Below, one piece after another: positions 28,472-37,639 of a DNA stretch of 64,000 bases. The translations under genes were made by a program, and so were the position numbers. The notes below the pieces were generated by a model. It had not been told where the DNA came from, did not search any database, and saw only the letters and a list, made by a program, of their open reading frames with translations. The stretch comes from JBBROS01 sp963792675 (GTDB lineage: Bacteria; Pseudomonadota; Alphaproteobacteria; Acetobacterales; Acetobacteraceae): positions 62,001 through 126,000 of the forward strand of contig CAWBWT010000002.1 in NCBI GenBank assembly GCA_963792675.1. The letters run 5' to 3'. The number at the start of each line of letters is the position of its first letter. Position 1 is the first letter of the stretch.

Positions 28472-28792
28472 TCAGTGCCCCGGATTGGCAGCCGCGAACG
28501 CGGCTTTCTGCTCCGCGCCGGCTTCGCGCTGATGCTTGGCCTGCCATTCCTTGTACGGCATGCCGTAGATGGTTTCACGCGCCTGCGGGTCCGTCATCGT
28601 GACCCCTTGCTGCTCGGCCGCCTCCCGATACCAGCGGCTGAGGCAGTTGCGGCAGAAGCCGGCCAGGTTCATCAAATCGATGTTCTGCACGTCGGTCCGC
28701 TCGCGCAGGTGCTCGACAAGGCGACGGAACGCGGCCGCCTCCAATTCGGTGCGGGCAGCGGGGTCGAGTTGCGGTTGGTCGGTGTCGGGCAT
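28472..28792 (-). CDS. DUF1244 family protein
   Basis: A 106-residue protein of the DUF1244 family, function unknown. The conserved core has EAAAFRRLVEHL, NIDLMNLAGFCRNCLSRWY and IYGMPYKEWQAKHQ. The CRNC pair could bind a metal. The start is the ATG at 28792, chosen because GGAGG lies eight bases upstream; longer readings are antisense to the divergent glycerate kinase gene. It lies 84 bases upstream of gapR on the same strand, so they may be co-transcribed. Confidence 0.88.
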   Translation of the reverse strand: MPDTDQPQLDPAARTELEAAAFRRLVEHLRERTDVQNIDLMNLAGFCRNCLSRWYREAAEQQGVTMTDPQARETIYGMPYKEWQAKHQREAGAEQKAAFAAANPGH

Positions 28793-28885
28793 GGTGGGCT
28801 CCTCCATGCGTCCAAGGTGGCGGCAGGCGGGGCCTGGATCAACCGCCCGGCTGCCACCATAGTGCCGGCCAAGGGGGGAGGCGTC

Positions 28886-30148
28886 ATGAGTTGGACCGAC
28901 CAGGAGGCGCGAGCGGCGCTGCGGGCGATGTTCGGCGCTGCGGTGGCGAGCGCCGACCCGCATGGGGTGCTGGCCGCGCACCTGCCGGAACGTCCGCCGG
29001 GCCGGGTGGTCGTGGTCGGGGCCGGCAAATCCGCCGCCTCGATGGCCGCCGCGCTGGAAGCAGCCTGGCCCGGCGCCGAAGGCGTCGTCGTCACCCGCTA
29101 CGGCCACGAATGCCCGACGCGGCGGATCCGCGTGCTGCAATCCAGCCACCCCGTACCCGACGCCAACAGCGCCGAGGCCGCGCGGCAGATCCTGGCCGCG
29201 GTCGGCGGGCTCGGTCCCGACGACATGGTGCTGGCGCTGATGTCGGGGGGCGCATCGGCGTTGCTGGAATTGCCGGCCGACGGGCTGACGCTCGACGATT
29301 TGCAGGCGGTCAACGCCGCCCTGCTCGCGTCGGGTGCCCCGATCGGGGCCATGAACGCGGTCCGCAAGCATCTGTCGGCCATCAAGGGCGGCCGCCTCGC
29401 CGCCGCGGCCGCGCCGGCCCGCGTCGTCACCCTCGCGATCAGCGACGTTCCCGGCGACGACCCGGCGACCATCGGCAGCGGCCCGACCGTTCCGGACGCA
29501 TCCACCTGGGCCGATGTGCGCGCCATCGCCGCCAGGTATCGTCTCGACCTGCCGCGCAACGACGGCCCCGAGACGCCGAAGCCGGGCGAGTTGCGGTCCG
29601 AGGTCCGCATGATCGCCACCCCTGCCATGGCGCTCGCGGCGGCGGCGGAGGCGGCCCGCTGCCACGGCCTGACGCCGATGATCCTCGGCGACGCGATCGA
29701 GGGAAACAGCCGCGAGGTCGGCACGGTCATGGCGGGCATCGCCGCCAGCGTACGCCGGCACCATCAGCCGCTGCCGGCGCCTTGCGTGCTGCTGTCAGGC
29801 GGTGAGACGACGGTCGAGCTGCCGCCGGGCCATCGCGGCAAGGGCGGCCGCAACACCGAGTTCCTGCTGAGCCTGGCCGTCAACCTGCGCGGCGCCCCGG
29901 ACATCTGGGCGATCGCCGGCGACACCGACGGCATCGACGGCAACCAGGACGCGGCCGGCGCCATCATCGGCCCCGACACGCTGGCCCGGGCCCGCACGAT
30001 GGGTCTCGATCCGGGCGCCGCCCTCGCCGCGCACGACAGCTACGCCCTGTTCAGCGCCTTGGACGACCTTGTCGTCACCGGCCCGACGCTGACCAATGTC
30101 AATGACATCCGCGCGATCCTGATCGCGACGCCATCCGCGCGACTCTGA
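28886..30148 (+). CDS. gckA: Glycerate 2-kinase (GckA/TtuD, MOFRL family)
   Basis: A 420-residue kinase converting D-glycerate to 2-phosphoglycerate, once annotated as hydroxypyruvate reductase TtuD. The N-terminal domain has VVVVGAGKSAASMAAALE, VLQSSHPVPDANSAEAARQI and LALMSGGASALLELPA. The C-terminal MOFRL domain has CVLLSGGETTVELP, KGGRNTEFLLSLA, AGDTDGIDGNQDAAGAII and GPTLTNVNDIRAILI. The ATG at 28886 has a very strong AAGGGGGGAGG box. It is followed after 20 bases by pyruvate kinase, the same pair as ttuD-ttuE in tartrate and serine-cycle loci: glycerate to 2-phosphoglycerate, onward to PEP and pyruvate. Confidence 0.92.
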   Translation: MSWTDQEARAALRAMFGAAVASADPHGVLAAHLPERPPGRVVVVGAGKSAASMAAALEAAWPGAEGVVVTRYGHECPTRRIRVLQSSHPVPDANSAEAARQILAAVGGLGPDDMVLALMSGGASALLELPADGLTLDDLQAVNAALLASGAPIGAMNAVRKHLSAIKGGRLAAAAAPARVVTLAISDVPGDDPATIGSGPTVPDASTWADVRAIAARYRLDLPRNDGPETPKPGELRSEVRMIATPAMALAAAAEAARCHGLTPMILGDAIEGNSREVGTVMAGIAASVRRHHQPLPAPCVLLSGGETTVELPPGHRGKGGRNTEFLLSLAVNLRGAPDIWAIAGDTDGIDGNQDAAGAIIGPDTLARARTMGLDPGAALAAHDSYALFSALDDLVVTGPTLTNVNDIRAILIATPSARL

Positions 30149-30168
30149 TCGCTGAAGGAGCCGAAACC

Positions 30169-31601
30169 ATGGCAGCCCGCATCAAGCTGCGCCGTCGGCG
30201 CCGCACCAAGATCGTCGCCACCTTGGGACCGTCGAGCAGCACGCCCGAAGTGCTGTCGCGACTGTTCCACGCCGGCGCCGACGTGTTCCGGCTGAATTTC
30301 AGCCACGGGACGCACGAGGACCATCTGCAGCGGATCACCATGATCCGCGCCTTGGAGGAGCACGCCGGGCGGCCGATCGGCATCCTGGCCGACGTGCAAG
30401 GGCCGAAGCTGCGGGTCGGCCGGTTCCAGGCGGGGCGTGTGGTGCTGCAAACCGGCCAGGCGTTCCGGGTGGATCTGTCCTCGGTGCCCGGTGACACGCG
30501 CCGTGTCGCGCTGCCGCATCCCGAGATCATCAAGGCGGCCGGCATCGGCACGTCGCTGCTGCTCGATGACGGCAAGCTGCGCCTCGGGTGACCCGGGTGC
30601 GCGAGGACCATCTCGAGACCGAGGTCGTGACCGGCGGCCCGTTGAGCGACCGCAAGGGCGTCAACGTGCCGGACGTTGCGCTGCCGATCCCGGCGCTGAC
30701 GGCGAAGGACCGCATCGACCTGCAATTCGCGCTCGAGCACGGGGTGGATTTCATCGGCCTGAGCTTTGTGCAGCGGGCGGAGGACGTGGCCGAAGCCAAA
30801 AGCATTGCGGCCGGCCGGGCCTGGATCATGACCAAGATGGAAAAGCCGCAATCGCTCGAGAACCTCGACGCGATCCTCGACGAGTCGGATGCGGTGATGG
30901 TGGCGCGCGGCGACCTGGGGGTCGAACTGCCGCCGGAGGAGGTGCCGCTGGCGCAAAAGCGGATCGTCCGCGCCGCCTGGCAGCGCGGCATTCCCGTCGT
31001 GGTGGCGACGCAGATGCTGGAAAGCATGATCAGCGCGCCGTCGCCGACCCGCGCCGAAGCCTCCGACGTTGCGACGGCGGTGTTCGACGGCGCCGATGCG
31101 GTGATGCTGAGCGCCGAGACTGCAGCCGGGCAATATCCGTACGAGGCGGTCAACATGATGGACCGCATCGTCGAGCGGGTCGAGCGTGACCCTGGCTGGC
31201 GGAACGTGATCGAGGCCGGGCGGCCGGCGCCCGAACGCCTCTCGGCCAGCGCCATCGCCACCGCCAGCCGGCAGATCGCACACACGATCGGTGGCGCCGC
31301 GATCGCCGCCTTTACCGAAGGCGGCAGCACCGCGCTGCGGATCGCCCGCGAACGGCCCGATGTTCCGGTGCTGGGCCTGACCAGCAACCTTGCCACGTCT
31401 CGGCGGCTGGCGGTCGTGTGGGGCGTGCACGCCGTGCAGTGCGCCGAGGTTCATTCCATGACGGAAGCGGTGACCCGGGCCGCGCGGATCACCCGGACCG
31501 AAGGCTTCGCCAGCCCCGGACAGGAAATGGTCGTGACGGCGGGCGTTCCGTTCAACCAGCCGGGCACGACCAATGCGCTTCGTGTTGTGATGGTGAAGTA
31601 G
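30169..31601 (+). pseudogene. pyk: Pyruvate kinase, interrupted by one frameshift
   Basis: Frame-corrected length is about 477 residues, normal for pyruvate kinase. Residues 1-140 are in one frame (KIVATLGPSSSTPEVLSRL, DVFRLNFSHGTHEDH, ILADVQGPKLRVG). At about 30588 the frame changes: LLLDDGKLRL runs into a stop while VTRVREDHLETEVVTGG continues in another frame. One missing base in CTCGGGTG explains it. Downstream motifs are intact: FIGLSFVQRAEDV, WIMTKMEKPQSLENL, VARGDLGVELPPEEV, VVVATQMLESMI, AVMLSAETAAGQYP. The start ATG follows an AAGGAG box. Whether the break is real or a sequencing error is open. A second start codon at 30588 could yield a C-terminal fragment. Confidence 0.85.
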
Positions 31602-32046
31602 GCGGACGGCTTCCGGCGTGCGGCTATCGAGCTGCCCATCAATCGCCTAAGGCGCGAACTGGCCCTCACCTTCGTCCGCTCGAAATCGGTCCGCAGGACC
31701 GTTGCGGCAGCGAGGTGGGCGTGTCGGCCGAGCGCCGCTCCAGGCTGCCGCTCCGTGCCGGGATTACCTCGGCTGAACGGGAAGGCGGCAGAATGCCGGC
31801 GCCTCTCGCACCGTCGGGTGTGCCGCCGTCGCGGCGCTCCGAGCAGCGCCGACGCCGCCCTCGACAGGCTGGCCCAAGGCGGCTTCTGACTGGCCGACCA
31901 CGCTGCGCGCCGCCGAACCCTCAGGGCTTGCGCACACAAGAATACTCCGGACTGCCGAAGTGGCGGAGGCATAAAACCGCTTCATTGCCGAAATTCCATC
32001 GAGTTGCGCATGTCCTATAGCGCAGTCTGTCGTGCGTTCTGCGCGT

Positions 32047-32145
32047 TGATTGGTTCGGGTTTGCCGGACGTTCTGTCAGTTCTTCATTTTTCGTGACGTT
32101 GTTTGACCCCTGGCGTCAATGGTAGTCGTCGACCCGAACCAATCA
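32047..32145. repeat. 99-bp element bounded by 14-bp perfect inverted repeats
   Basis: TGATTGGTTCGGGT at 32047-32060 is repeated as its exact reverse complement at 32132-32145. The 71-base interior is AT-richer than the genome. No flanking direct repeat was found. Size and structure suggest a miniature inverted-repeat element or a regulatory cruciform. Confidence 0.6.
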
Positions 32146-32236
32146 GGCAGCCGAACCGCCGGCCGCGCGCCTCGGCTCCGACCTTGGTGGCTGGCCACAA
32201 TTCGGTTCGTGGTTCCACCTAGCCCAAGCCGCGGCG

Positions 32237-32260
32237 GCTGGCGGACCCTTTCCCGCCAGC
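32237..32260 (-). terminator. Stem-loop downstream of the chemoreceptor gene
   Basis: GCTGGCGG and CCGCCAGC form a perfect 8-bp stem with an 8-base loop, about 30 bases past the minus-strand stop at 32291. There is no U-run on either side, so it may slow rather than fully terminate transcription. Confidence 0.45.
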
Positions 32261-32290
32261 GACCCGCGCCCCGCTGACGAGGCGGCGGGA

Positions 32291-33991
32291 TCAGGCCGCT
32301 CTTACCTCCGACACGAAGCTCGACACCTCGTTCGAGATCTGCTCCGCCTGGCTCGACACCGAACCCGCCGCCCCCAGAACCTGGGTGGCCGCGCTGCCGG
32401 TATCGTTCGCAGCGTCACGCACGCTGCCGATGTTCGACGTGACCTGCATGGCCGCCCGCGCCGTGTCCTGAACCGTGCGGGCGATCTCCGCCGTGGCCGC
32501 TCCCTGCTCCTCCACCGCCGAGGCGATGGAGGTCGCAATCTCGCTGATGGAGCCGATCGTCTGGGTGATGTCGTGGATCGCCTGCACCGCTTCCTTGGTC
32601 GCCGCCTGAACCGCGCTGATCTGCTCGGCAATCTCGTCCGTCGCACGAGCGGTCTGGCCGGCGAGGTTCTTCACCTCGGACGCGACCACGGCGAACCCCT
32701 TGCCGGCGTCGCCGGCACGGGCCGCCTCGATCGTGGCATTCAAGGCGAGCAGGTTCGTCTGTCCGGCGATGCTGCTGATCATCTCGACCACCTTGCCGAT
32801 CCGGTCCGCTCCCTCGGCCAGGGCGTGCACGATCTGGTCCGTGCGTTTGGCGTCGCCGACCGCACGGTCGGCGACCTCGGCCGACTTCACGACCTGCCGG
32901 CTGATCTCGCCGATCGAAGCGGCGAGCTGCTCGGCGGCCGCGGCCGCGGTCTGCACGCTGGTCGACGCCTGGGTGGACGCTTCCGCCACTGCGCCGGCCT
33001 GCTCATGCGCCCGCCCGGCCGTGTCGCTCATCAGCCGCGCGGTCGCTTCGAGTTCGGTCGAGCCGGAAGCCAGGACGCCAACCATTGTCTCCACCCGGCT
33101 TTCGAAGCGCTTGACCGTGTCCTCGATCTGCCTGCCGCGATGTTCCCGAGCGGCCCGCGTGTTTTCCTGCTCGGCGGTCAGGCGCTTCGCCTCCAAGCCG
33201 CTTCGCTTGAACACTGCCAGGGAACGCGTCAACCGGCCGATCTCGTCGTTCGCCGCGCTTTCCTCGATCGCCACGTCCAAGTCCCCCGCCGCCAGCCGAT
33301 CCATGATCGCGATCGCACGACCGAGCGGCCTGACAACGCCATACGCCACCATCACGCCGGCAGCGGCGCACAAGCCGGCGCAAAGGGCGAGGGTCGCGGC
33401 CACCAGCACCTTTCCGGTGCCGAAGGCGCTCTCGGCCAGGGTCGCTTCGCGATAGCCTTCGGCCGCGTTGAATGCCTGGTCCTTCGTCACGCTTTCGGCG
33501 GCTTCGTTGTAGCGATCCCGTGACGGGCCGCGGAACATCGGCAGCACGGCGTCGATCGCCCCGGCCCGAAGCAGGGCGACCGTGGACGCATCGACGTTCT
33601 TGAGCTCCGACCAGGCACCACCGAAACGCTGCATCAATGGAACGTCGTCGGTGTCAGGCGTGATCATGGGCTTGAATGTCTCGTACTCCTGGTCGACCGC
33701 CGCCTGAGCACTCGCAACGCTGACGAAGAGCGCCTGTGCCGCCGCTTGGTCCTGCGCCATCTCTGCCAAGATCAACCGATTGAAGCTCAACCGGTACTCC
33801 TTCAGCGCGGATACGAGCTTGCCCAGCTGGACCAGAGACGGAAGCCAGTTGGTGTTGATCTCGGCGGTATGCTGCTGGATGGAGCGCATCTGCACGAGGC
33901 TGAGCACGCCAAGCACAACGATCAGCACGAACACAGAGCTGAACGTTGCCGCCAGCTTACCGGAAATCGAAATGTTCCGCCACACGCGCAT
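32291..33991 (-). CDS. Methyl-accepting chemotaxis protein
   Basis: A 566-residue transmembrane chemoreceptor. The first membrane helix is at residues 10-30 (AATFSSVFVLIVVLGVLSLV), then a four-helix-bundle periplasmic domain to about residue 185 and a second helix near 190-210. A HAMP domain follows (VVRPLGRAIAIMDRLAAGDL), then the signalling domain, whose hairpin tip reads FAVVASEVKNLAGQTARATD. No CheR-binding pentapeptide is seen at the C-terminus. The ATG at 33991 is favoured by a GAGGG box six bases upstream. It probably steers the flagella encoded at 2-15 kb. The ligand is unknown; the four-helix bundle type often binds small organic acids or amino acids. Confidence 0.93.
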   Translation of the reverse strand: MRVWRNISISGKLAATFSSVFVLIVVLGVLSLVQMRSIQQHTAEINTNWLPSLVQLGKLVSALKEYRLSFNRLILAEMAQDQAAAQALFVSVASAQAAVDQEYETFKPMITPDTDDVPLMQRFGGAWSELKNVDASTVALLRAGAIDAVLPMFRGPSRDRYNEAAESVTKDQAFNAAEGYREATLAESAFGTGKVLVAATLALCAGLCAAAGVMVAYGVVRPLGRAIAIMDRLAAGDLDVAIEESAANDEIGRLTRSLAVFKRSGLEAKRLTAEQENTRAAREHRGRQIEDTVKRFESRVETMVGVLASGSTELEATARLMSDTAGRAHEQAGAVAEASTQASTSVQTAAAAAEQLAASIGEISRQVVKSAEVADRAVGDAKRTDQIVHALAEGADRIGKVVEMISSIAGQTNLLALNATIEAARAGDAGKGFAVVASEVKNLAGQTARATDEIAEQISAVQAATKEAVQAIHDITQTIGSISEIATSIASAVEEQGAATAEIARTVQDTARAAMQVTSNIGSVRDAANDTGSAATQVLGAAGSVSSQAEQISNEVSSFVSEVRAA

Positions 33992-34116
33992 AATCAGCCC
34001 TCGTTCCAACACCCGCACGGCTCTACTCCAGAGATCTTTGCGCGCGGTTAACGCCGGGGAGGGTTGACCCTAGCAGCCGAAGCCTTATTGCTGCCGACCT
34101 CTGCTGGAATGTCGCC

Positions 34117-35472
34117 TTGGGTCTACCCTGGATCACTAAAGCTCCAAATGCTCCATATTTCTGCGACGCTCGCGGGCAGTCCTGGACTCCAATCGGCCAG
34201 AACGACTTTATCAGCTGGCATGAATTCCGGGGGCTGGTCGATCGAAGCGACCTTCTGTCGGTGCGACGTCATTTCGAGTGGCTCGCTGGCAACGGCGTGA
34301 CGTGCTTACGATTGATGCTCGAATACTCCGAAACCGGCCTCCATTTCTTCGAACAACCTGCCGGCACCTTCAATCCAGCGGTCGTGCAGATCTGGGACGA
34401 TTTGTTTGAACTCGCCGAGGCGGCAGGCCTCCGCCTGCTGCTGACGCCGCTCGATACCTACTTCCAATACGTTCGCTGGGACCTCCACCCGTTCAACGAG
34501 GCCAATGGCGGCCCGTGCCCGGCCCGCACCCAATTGATGACGCATCCGGGCGTGCGCGCGCTGATCAAGGGACGGCTCGACTTCGCCACCCGCCGCTGGG
34601 GCGGCGGCGGGACGCTGTTCGCGTGGGATCTTTGGAACGAGATGCATCCCGTGCAAGGCGAGGACCGGTTCGACTGCTTCGAATCCTATATCGACGATGT
34701 CGGCTCGTTCCTGCGCGAAACGGAATTGCGCGTGCATGGCCGCGCTCACTTGCAAACCATCAGCATCTTCGGGCCGGAACTGCATTGGAAACCGTGGCTC
34801 AACGCCCCGGTCTTCCGCCATCCGGCGCTCGATTTCGCCAACAACCATTTCTACGAGGAAGGCACCATCGACCACCCCGCCGACACGGTGGCGCCAGCCT
34901 TGGCGGCGGCCAAGCTTGTGGGGGAGGCGCTGGCAGAGATCGAGGACGGGCGCCCGTTCTTCGAGACGGAGCACGGTCCGATCCACACCTTCAAGGACCA
35001 CGGCGTCACCTTGCCGGCTGCGTTCGACGACGAGTATTTCCGCCACATGCAATGGGCTCATTTGGCGGCCGGCGGCGCCGGTGGCGGTATGCGGTGGCCG
35101 AACCGCAACCCGCACAGCCTGACGCCGGGGATGCGGGACGCGCAGCGGGCACTGGCCGGGTTCCTGCCGCTGATCGACTGGTCCAGCTTTCGCAGGCGCC
35201 CGGCGCCGGATGCCTGCCACGACCCGGCCATCGCCTGCATCGCCTGCGCCGACCGGGGGCAGGCCGTGCTGTTCCTGCTCCGGACCGGCCCCTTGCAGCC
35301 GGACGGCCGGGTCGATCCGGTGAGCCGCCCGGGTACGACCATCACCCCACCGGTCCACGGCACCGCCACGTTCTTCGACCCGGTCACCGGCTGCATCCTG
35401 GGCCGCGCTCCTGCGTCCGGGGTACTCGCGACGCCGGATTTCGGTGCTTGCCTGGCCATCGCGATCCGGTGA
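34117..35472 (+). CDS. GH5-like glycoside hydrolase (clan A)
   Basis: About 451 residues with a (beta/alpha)8 glycosidase pattern. The acid/base motif is FAWDLWNEMHP (Glu 175), and the likely nucleophile is Glu 285 in FFETEHGP. GVTCLRLMLEYSE and LRLLLTPLDTYF fit early barrel strands. This resembles GH5/cellulase or mannanase-like enzymes; the substrate cannot be named. No signal peptide is visible, so it probably acts inside the cell. The start is uncertain: no ATG or GTG precedes the conserved region, and a TTG at 34117 is used without a good ribosome-binding site. It is divergent from the chemoreceptor and 120 bases ahead of an ABC importer. Confidence 0.68.
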   Translation: MGLPWITKAPNAPYFCDARGQSWTPIGQNDFISWHEFRGLVDRSDLLSVRRHFEWLAGNGVTCLRLMLEYSETGLHFFEQPAGTFNPAVVQIWDDLFELAEAAGLRLLLTPLDTYFQYVRWDLHPFNEANGGPCPARTQLMTHPGVRALIKGRLDFATRRWGGGGTLFAWDLWNEMHPVQGEDRFDCFESYIDDVGSFLRETELRVHGRAHLQTISIFGPELHWKPWLNAPVFRHPALDFANNHFYEEGTIDHPADTVAPALAAAKLVGEALAEIEDGRPFFETEHGPIHTFKDHGVTLPAAFDDEYFRHMQWAHLAAGGAGGGMRWPNRNPHSLTPGMRDAQRALAGFLPLIDWSSFRRRPAPDACHDPAIACIACADRGQAVLFLLRTGPLQPDGRVDPVSRPGTTITPPVHGTATFFDPVTGCILGRAPASGVLATPDFGACLAIAIR

Positions 35473-35522
35473 GGGCGGCCCTTGCGAGTGGTTCCCCCGT
35501 GTGGTCCAATTCCTGCAACATC

Positions 35523-35541
35523 GGCGGCCGAGAAGGCCGCC
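35523..35541 (+). terminator. Stem-loop between glycosidase gene and ABC importer
   Basis: GGCGGCC and GGCCGCC form a 7-bp stem around GAGAA, about 50 bases after the glycosidase stop and 52 bases before the binding-protein ATG. It could end the first transcript or structure the leader of the second; no U-run follows. Confidence 0.35.
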
Positions 35542-35592
35542 CGCAACGACGGCGCCGGCGAACGGCGCCCGACCGGCCTGAGGGAGAAGACG

Positions 35593-36732
35593 ATGCCCAC
35601 CATTACGATCACCCGGCGCGCGCTGGCGCTGGGTACGGCCGCAGCCCTGGCCGCGCCGCGCATGGCTCGCGCCGCCGATCCCATCCGGATCGGGTGCGTG
35701 TTCCCCTCGACCGGTCCGGCGGCCGAGGCAGGCCGCTTCCAGTTGAACGGCGCCAAGCTCGCGCTCGAGGGCGTCAACGAGAAAGGCGTGCTGGGCCGCA
35801 AGGTGGAGCTGGTGGTGGAGGACGATCAGACCACCAACCCCGGCGCCGTGCTCGCCTTCAGCCGCCTCGCCGCGCAGACCGACATCCCCGCCTTCATCGG
35901 CTCCATCCGGTCCACGCAAGTCGAGGCGATGGCGCCCGACGTGCTCAAGGTCGGCAAGCCGATGATGATCGGCGGCACCTCGCCGACGCTGACCAGGCTG
36001 GGCAACAAGTGGCTGTTCCGCTGCCGCCCGAGCGACCTTTACTCGGGCAAGGTAATCGCCGAGTTCGGCGTCACCGACCTGAAGAAGCAGAAATGGGCGG
36101 TCGTGCACTCGAGCGACGCCTTCGGCAGCAACGGCGCGAAGGCGCTGGAAGAGTCGCTGAAGGCCAAAGGCGTGACGCCGGTGCTGATCCAGCCCTACAC
36201 CAACAACGCGTCGGACTTCTCCGCCGTCGTGCTGGCGGTGCGGCAGTCCGGCGCCGACATCCTCAGCAGCTACTTCACGTTCGAAGGCGACCTCGGCATC
36301 TTCGCCCGGCAATTGCGGCAGCTCGGCGTACGAATCCCTTGGGTCGGGTCGCCGTCGATCGTCAACACCACCGCGCTGAACCTGGCCGGCGCCGCCCTCT
36401 ACGGCACCTATGGCGTGGCCGATTACGCCGTCGACGCGACCCCGGCCAGCAAGGCCTTCGGCGCCGCCTATCAAGCCGCCTACAAGCTGGTGCCCGACAA
36501 CCAGTCCTCCTGGACATTCGACGCGGTCAACCTGCTCGGCCGGGCGATGAACGACGCTGGCAGCCTCGATCCGGAGAAGATCCGCGCGGCGCTGGCGGGG
36601 ATCAAGGGGTTCGCCGGCGCCGAGGGTGAGTACAACTTCGACGACAAGGGCGATGGCTTGCGCGGCTACAACATCGTCAAGAACGACAACGGCAAGATCG
36701 TGTTTGACCGCCGGATCGACGTGAAGGAATGA
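35593..36732 (+). CDS. HAAT-type ABC transporter substrate-binding protein (Leu/Ile/Val-binding fold)
   Basis: A 379-residue periplasmic binding protein of the branched-chain amino acid (HAAT) class. Residues 1-27 are a twin-arginine-like signal (ITRRALALGTAAALAAPRMA, cut after ARA). The mature protein starts with PIRIGCVFPSTGPAAEAGR and keeps the Peripla_BP_6 pattern (KVELVVEDDQTTNPGAVLAF, WAVVHSSDAFGSNGAKALE). The ATG at 35593 follows AGGGAGAAGACG. It heads the operon SBP-LivH-LivM/LivG-LivF. Members of this class also import aromatics, amides and other organic acids, so the ligand is not certain. Confidence 0.9.
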   Translation: MPTITITRRALALGTAAALAAPRMARAADPIRIGCVFPSTGPAAEAGRFQLNGAKLALEGVNEKGVLGRKVELVVEDDQTTNPGAVLAFSRLAAQTDIPAFIGSIRSTQVEAMAPDVLKVGKPMMIGGTSPTLTRLGNKWLFRCRPSDLYSGKVIAEFGVTDLKKQKWAVVHSSDAFGSNGAKALEESLKAKGVTPVLIQPYTNNASDFSAVVLAVRQSGADILSSYFTFEGDLGIFARQLRQLGVRIPWVGSPSIVNTTALNLAGAALYGTYGVADYAVDATPASKAFGAAYQAAYKLVPDNQSSWTFDAVNLLGRAMNDAGSLDPEKIRAALAGIKGFAGAEGEYNFDDKGDGLRGYNIVKNDNGKIVFDRRIDVKE

Positions 36733-36760
36733 CCCGCCCGCGCGCGGAAGCCTGACCGTC

Positions 36761-37639
36761 GTGCTGGAGATCGTCCCGCAGCTGCTGTTCACCGGCCTCG
36801 GCATCGGCGCCATCTATGCGCTGGTGGCGCTGGGTTTCGTGCTGCTGATCCGTGCGGCCAATGTGGTGAACTTCGCCCAAGGCGAGTTCAGCATGCTCGG
36901 CGCCTACCTGATGGTGATCCTGTTCACCGGGTTCGGCCTGCCCTACTTGGTGGCGCTGCCGGTCGCGGTGATCATCATGGCCGGGTTCGGCGTGCTGTTC
37001 GCCGGCGCCACCTACTGGCCGTTGCGGCACCGCGGGCAGCTGCCGGTGATCATCAGCACGATCGGCGCCAGCATCTTCCTGTCCAACATCGTGCTCACAT
37101 TCTACGGGCCCAGCCCCGAGGTGCTGCCCGGGCTATTCGACAACCCGGGCTTCGAAGTCGGCGGCGTGTTCATGGATTGGCAATATCTCGCGATCATCGT
37201 GGTTACGGCGCTGATGGTGCTGCTGCAATTCTTGATCTTCGAAAAGACCCTGCTGGGCAAAAAGCTCCAGGCGACGAGCCAGGACAAGGAGATGGCGAGC
37301 CTGCTCGGCATCCCCGTCGCGGTCATGATCCTGATCACCTTCGGCTACAGCGCGGCCCTCGGCGGCCTGGCGGGCGTCCTGGTCGCCCCGGTGCTGTTCG
37401 TCTCGGTCGGCATGGGCGCGCTGATCTCGCTGAAGGCGTTCGCGGCCAACATCATCGGCGGCTTCGGCAACATCCCGGGTGCCATCCTGGGCGGGCTGGC
37501 GCTCGGCATCGTCGAGACGTTCGGCGCCGCGTTCATCTCCGTCCCCTACAAGGACGCGATCGCGTTCGCCCTGCTGCTGCTGTTCCTGCTGATCCGGCCG
37601 CAGGGCCTGTTCGGGGAAAAGATCGCGGAGAAGGCATGA
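36761..37639 (+). CDS. livH: HAAT-type ABC transporter permease, LivH type
   Basis: Inner-membrane permease of 292 residues with about eight hydrophobic helices. The LivH signature is present: ALVALGFVLLIRAANVVNFA followed by QGEFSMLGAYL, and the loop LGKKLQATSQDKEMASLLGI typical of the ATPase contact. The start is a GTG at 36761, 28 bases after the binding-protein gene. It ends in an ATGA overlap with the LivM-LivG fusion, so it is translationally coupled. Substrate as for the adjacent binding protein. Confidence 0.92.
   Translation: MLEIVPQLLFTGLGIGAIYALVALGFVLLIRAANVVNFAQGEFSMLGAYLMVILFTGFGLPYLVALPVAVIIMAGFGVLFAGATYWPLRHRGQLPVIISTIGASIFLSNIVLTFYGPSPEVLPGLFDNPGFEVGGVFMDWQYLAIIVVTALMVLLQFLIFEKTLLGKKLQATSQDKEMASLLGIPVAVMILITFGYSAALGGLAGVLVAPVLFVSVGMGALISLKAFAANIIGGFGNIPGAILGGLALGIVETFGAAFISVPYKDAIAFALLLLFLLIRPQGLFGEKIAEKA

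Larger units (their letters stand above)
31602..32290. other. Gene-free 689-bp stretch between convergent pyk and chemoreceptor
   Basis: No reading frame here resembles a protein. The distal part (about 31930-32150) is clearly more AT-rich than its surroundings. It contains a 14-bp perfect inverted repeat enclosing 71 bases (32047-32145), and a strong hairpin lies near its right end. A decayed mobile element or lost gene is possible, but no transposase remnant was recognised. Confidence 0.6.

Noticed and set aside
31602..32290. Transposase remnant or small gene
   Set aside because: No frame showed transposase motifs or convincing coding character; only inverted repeats and a hairpin are visible.
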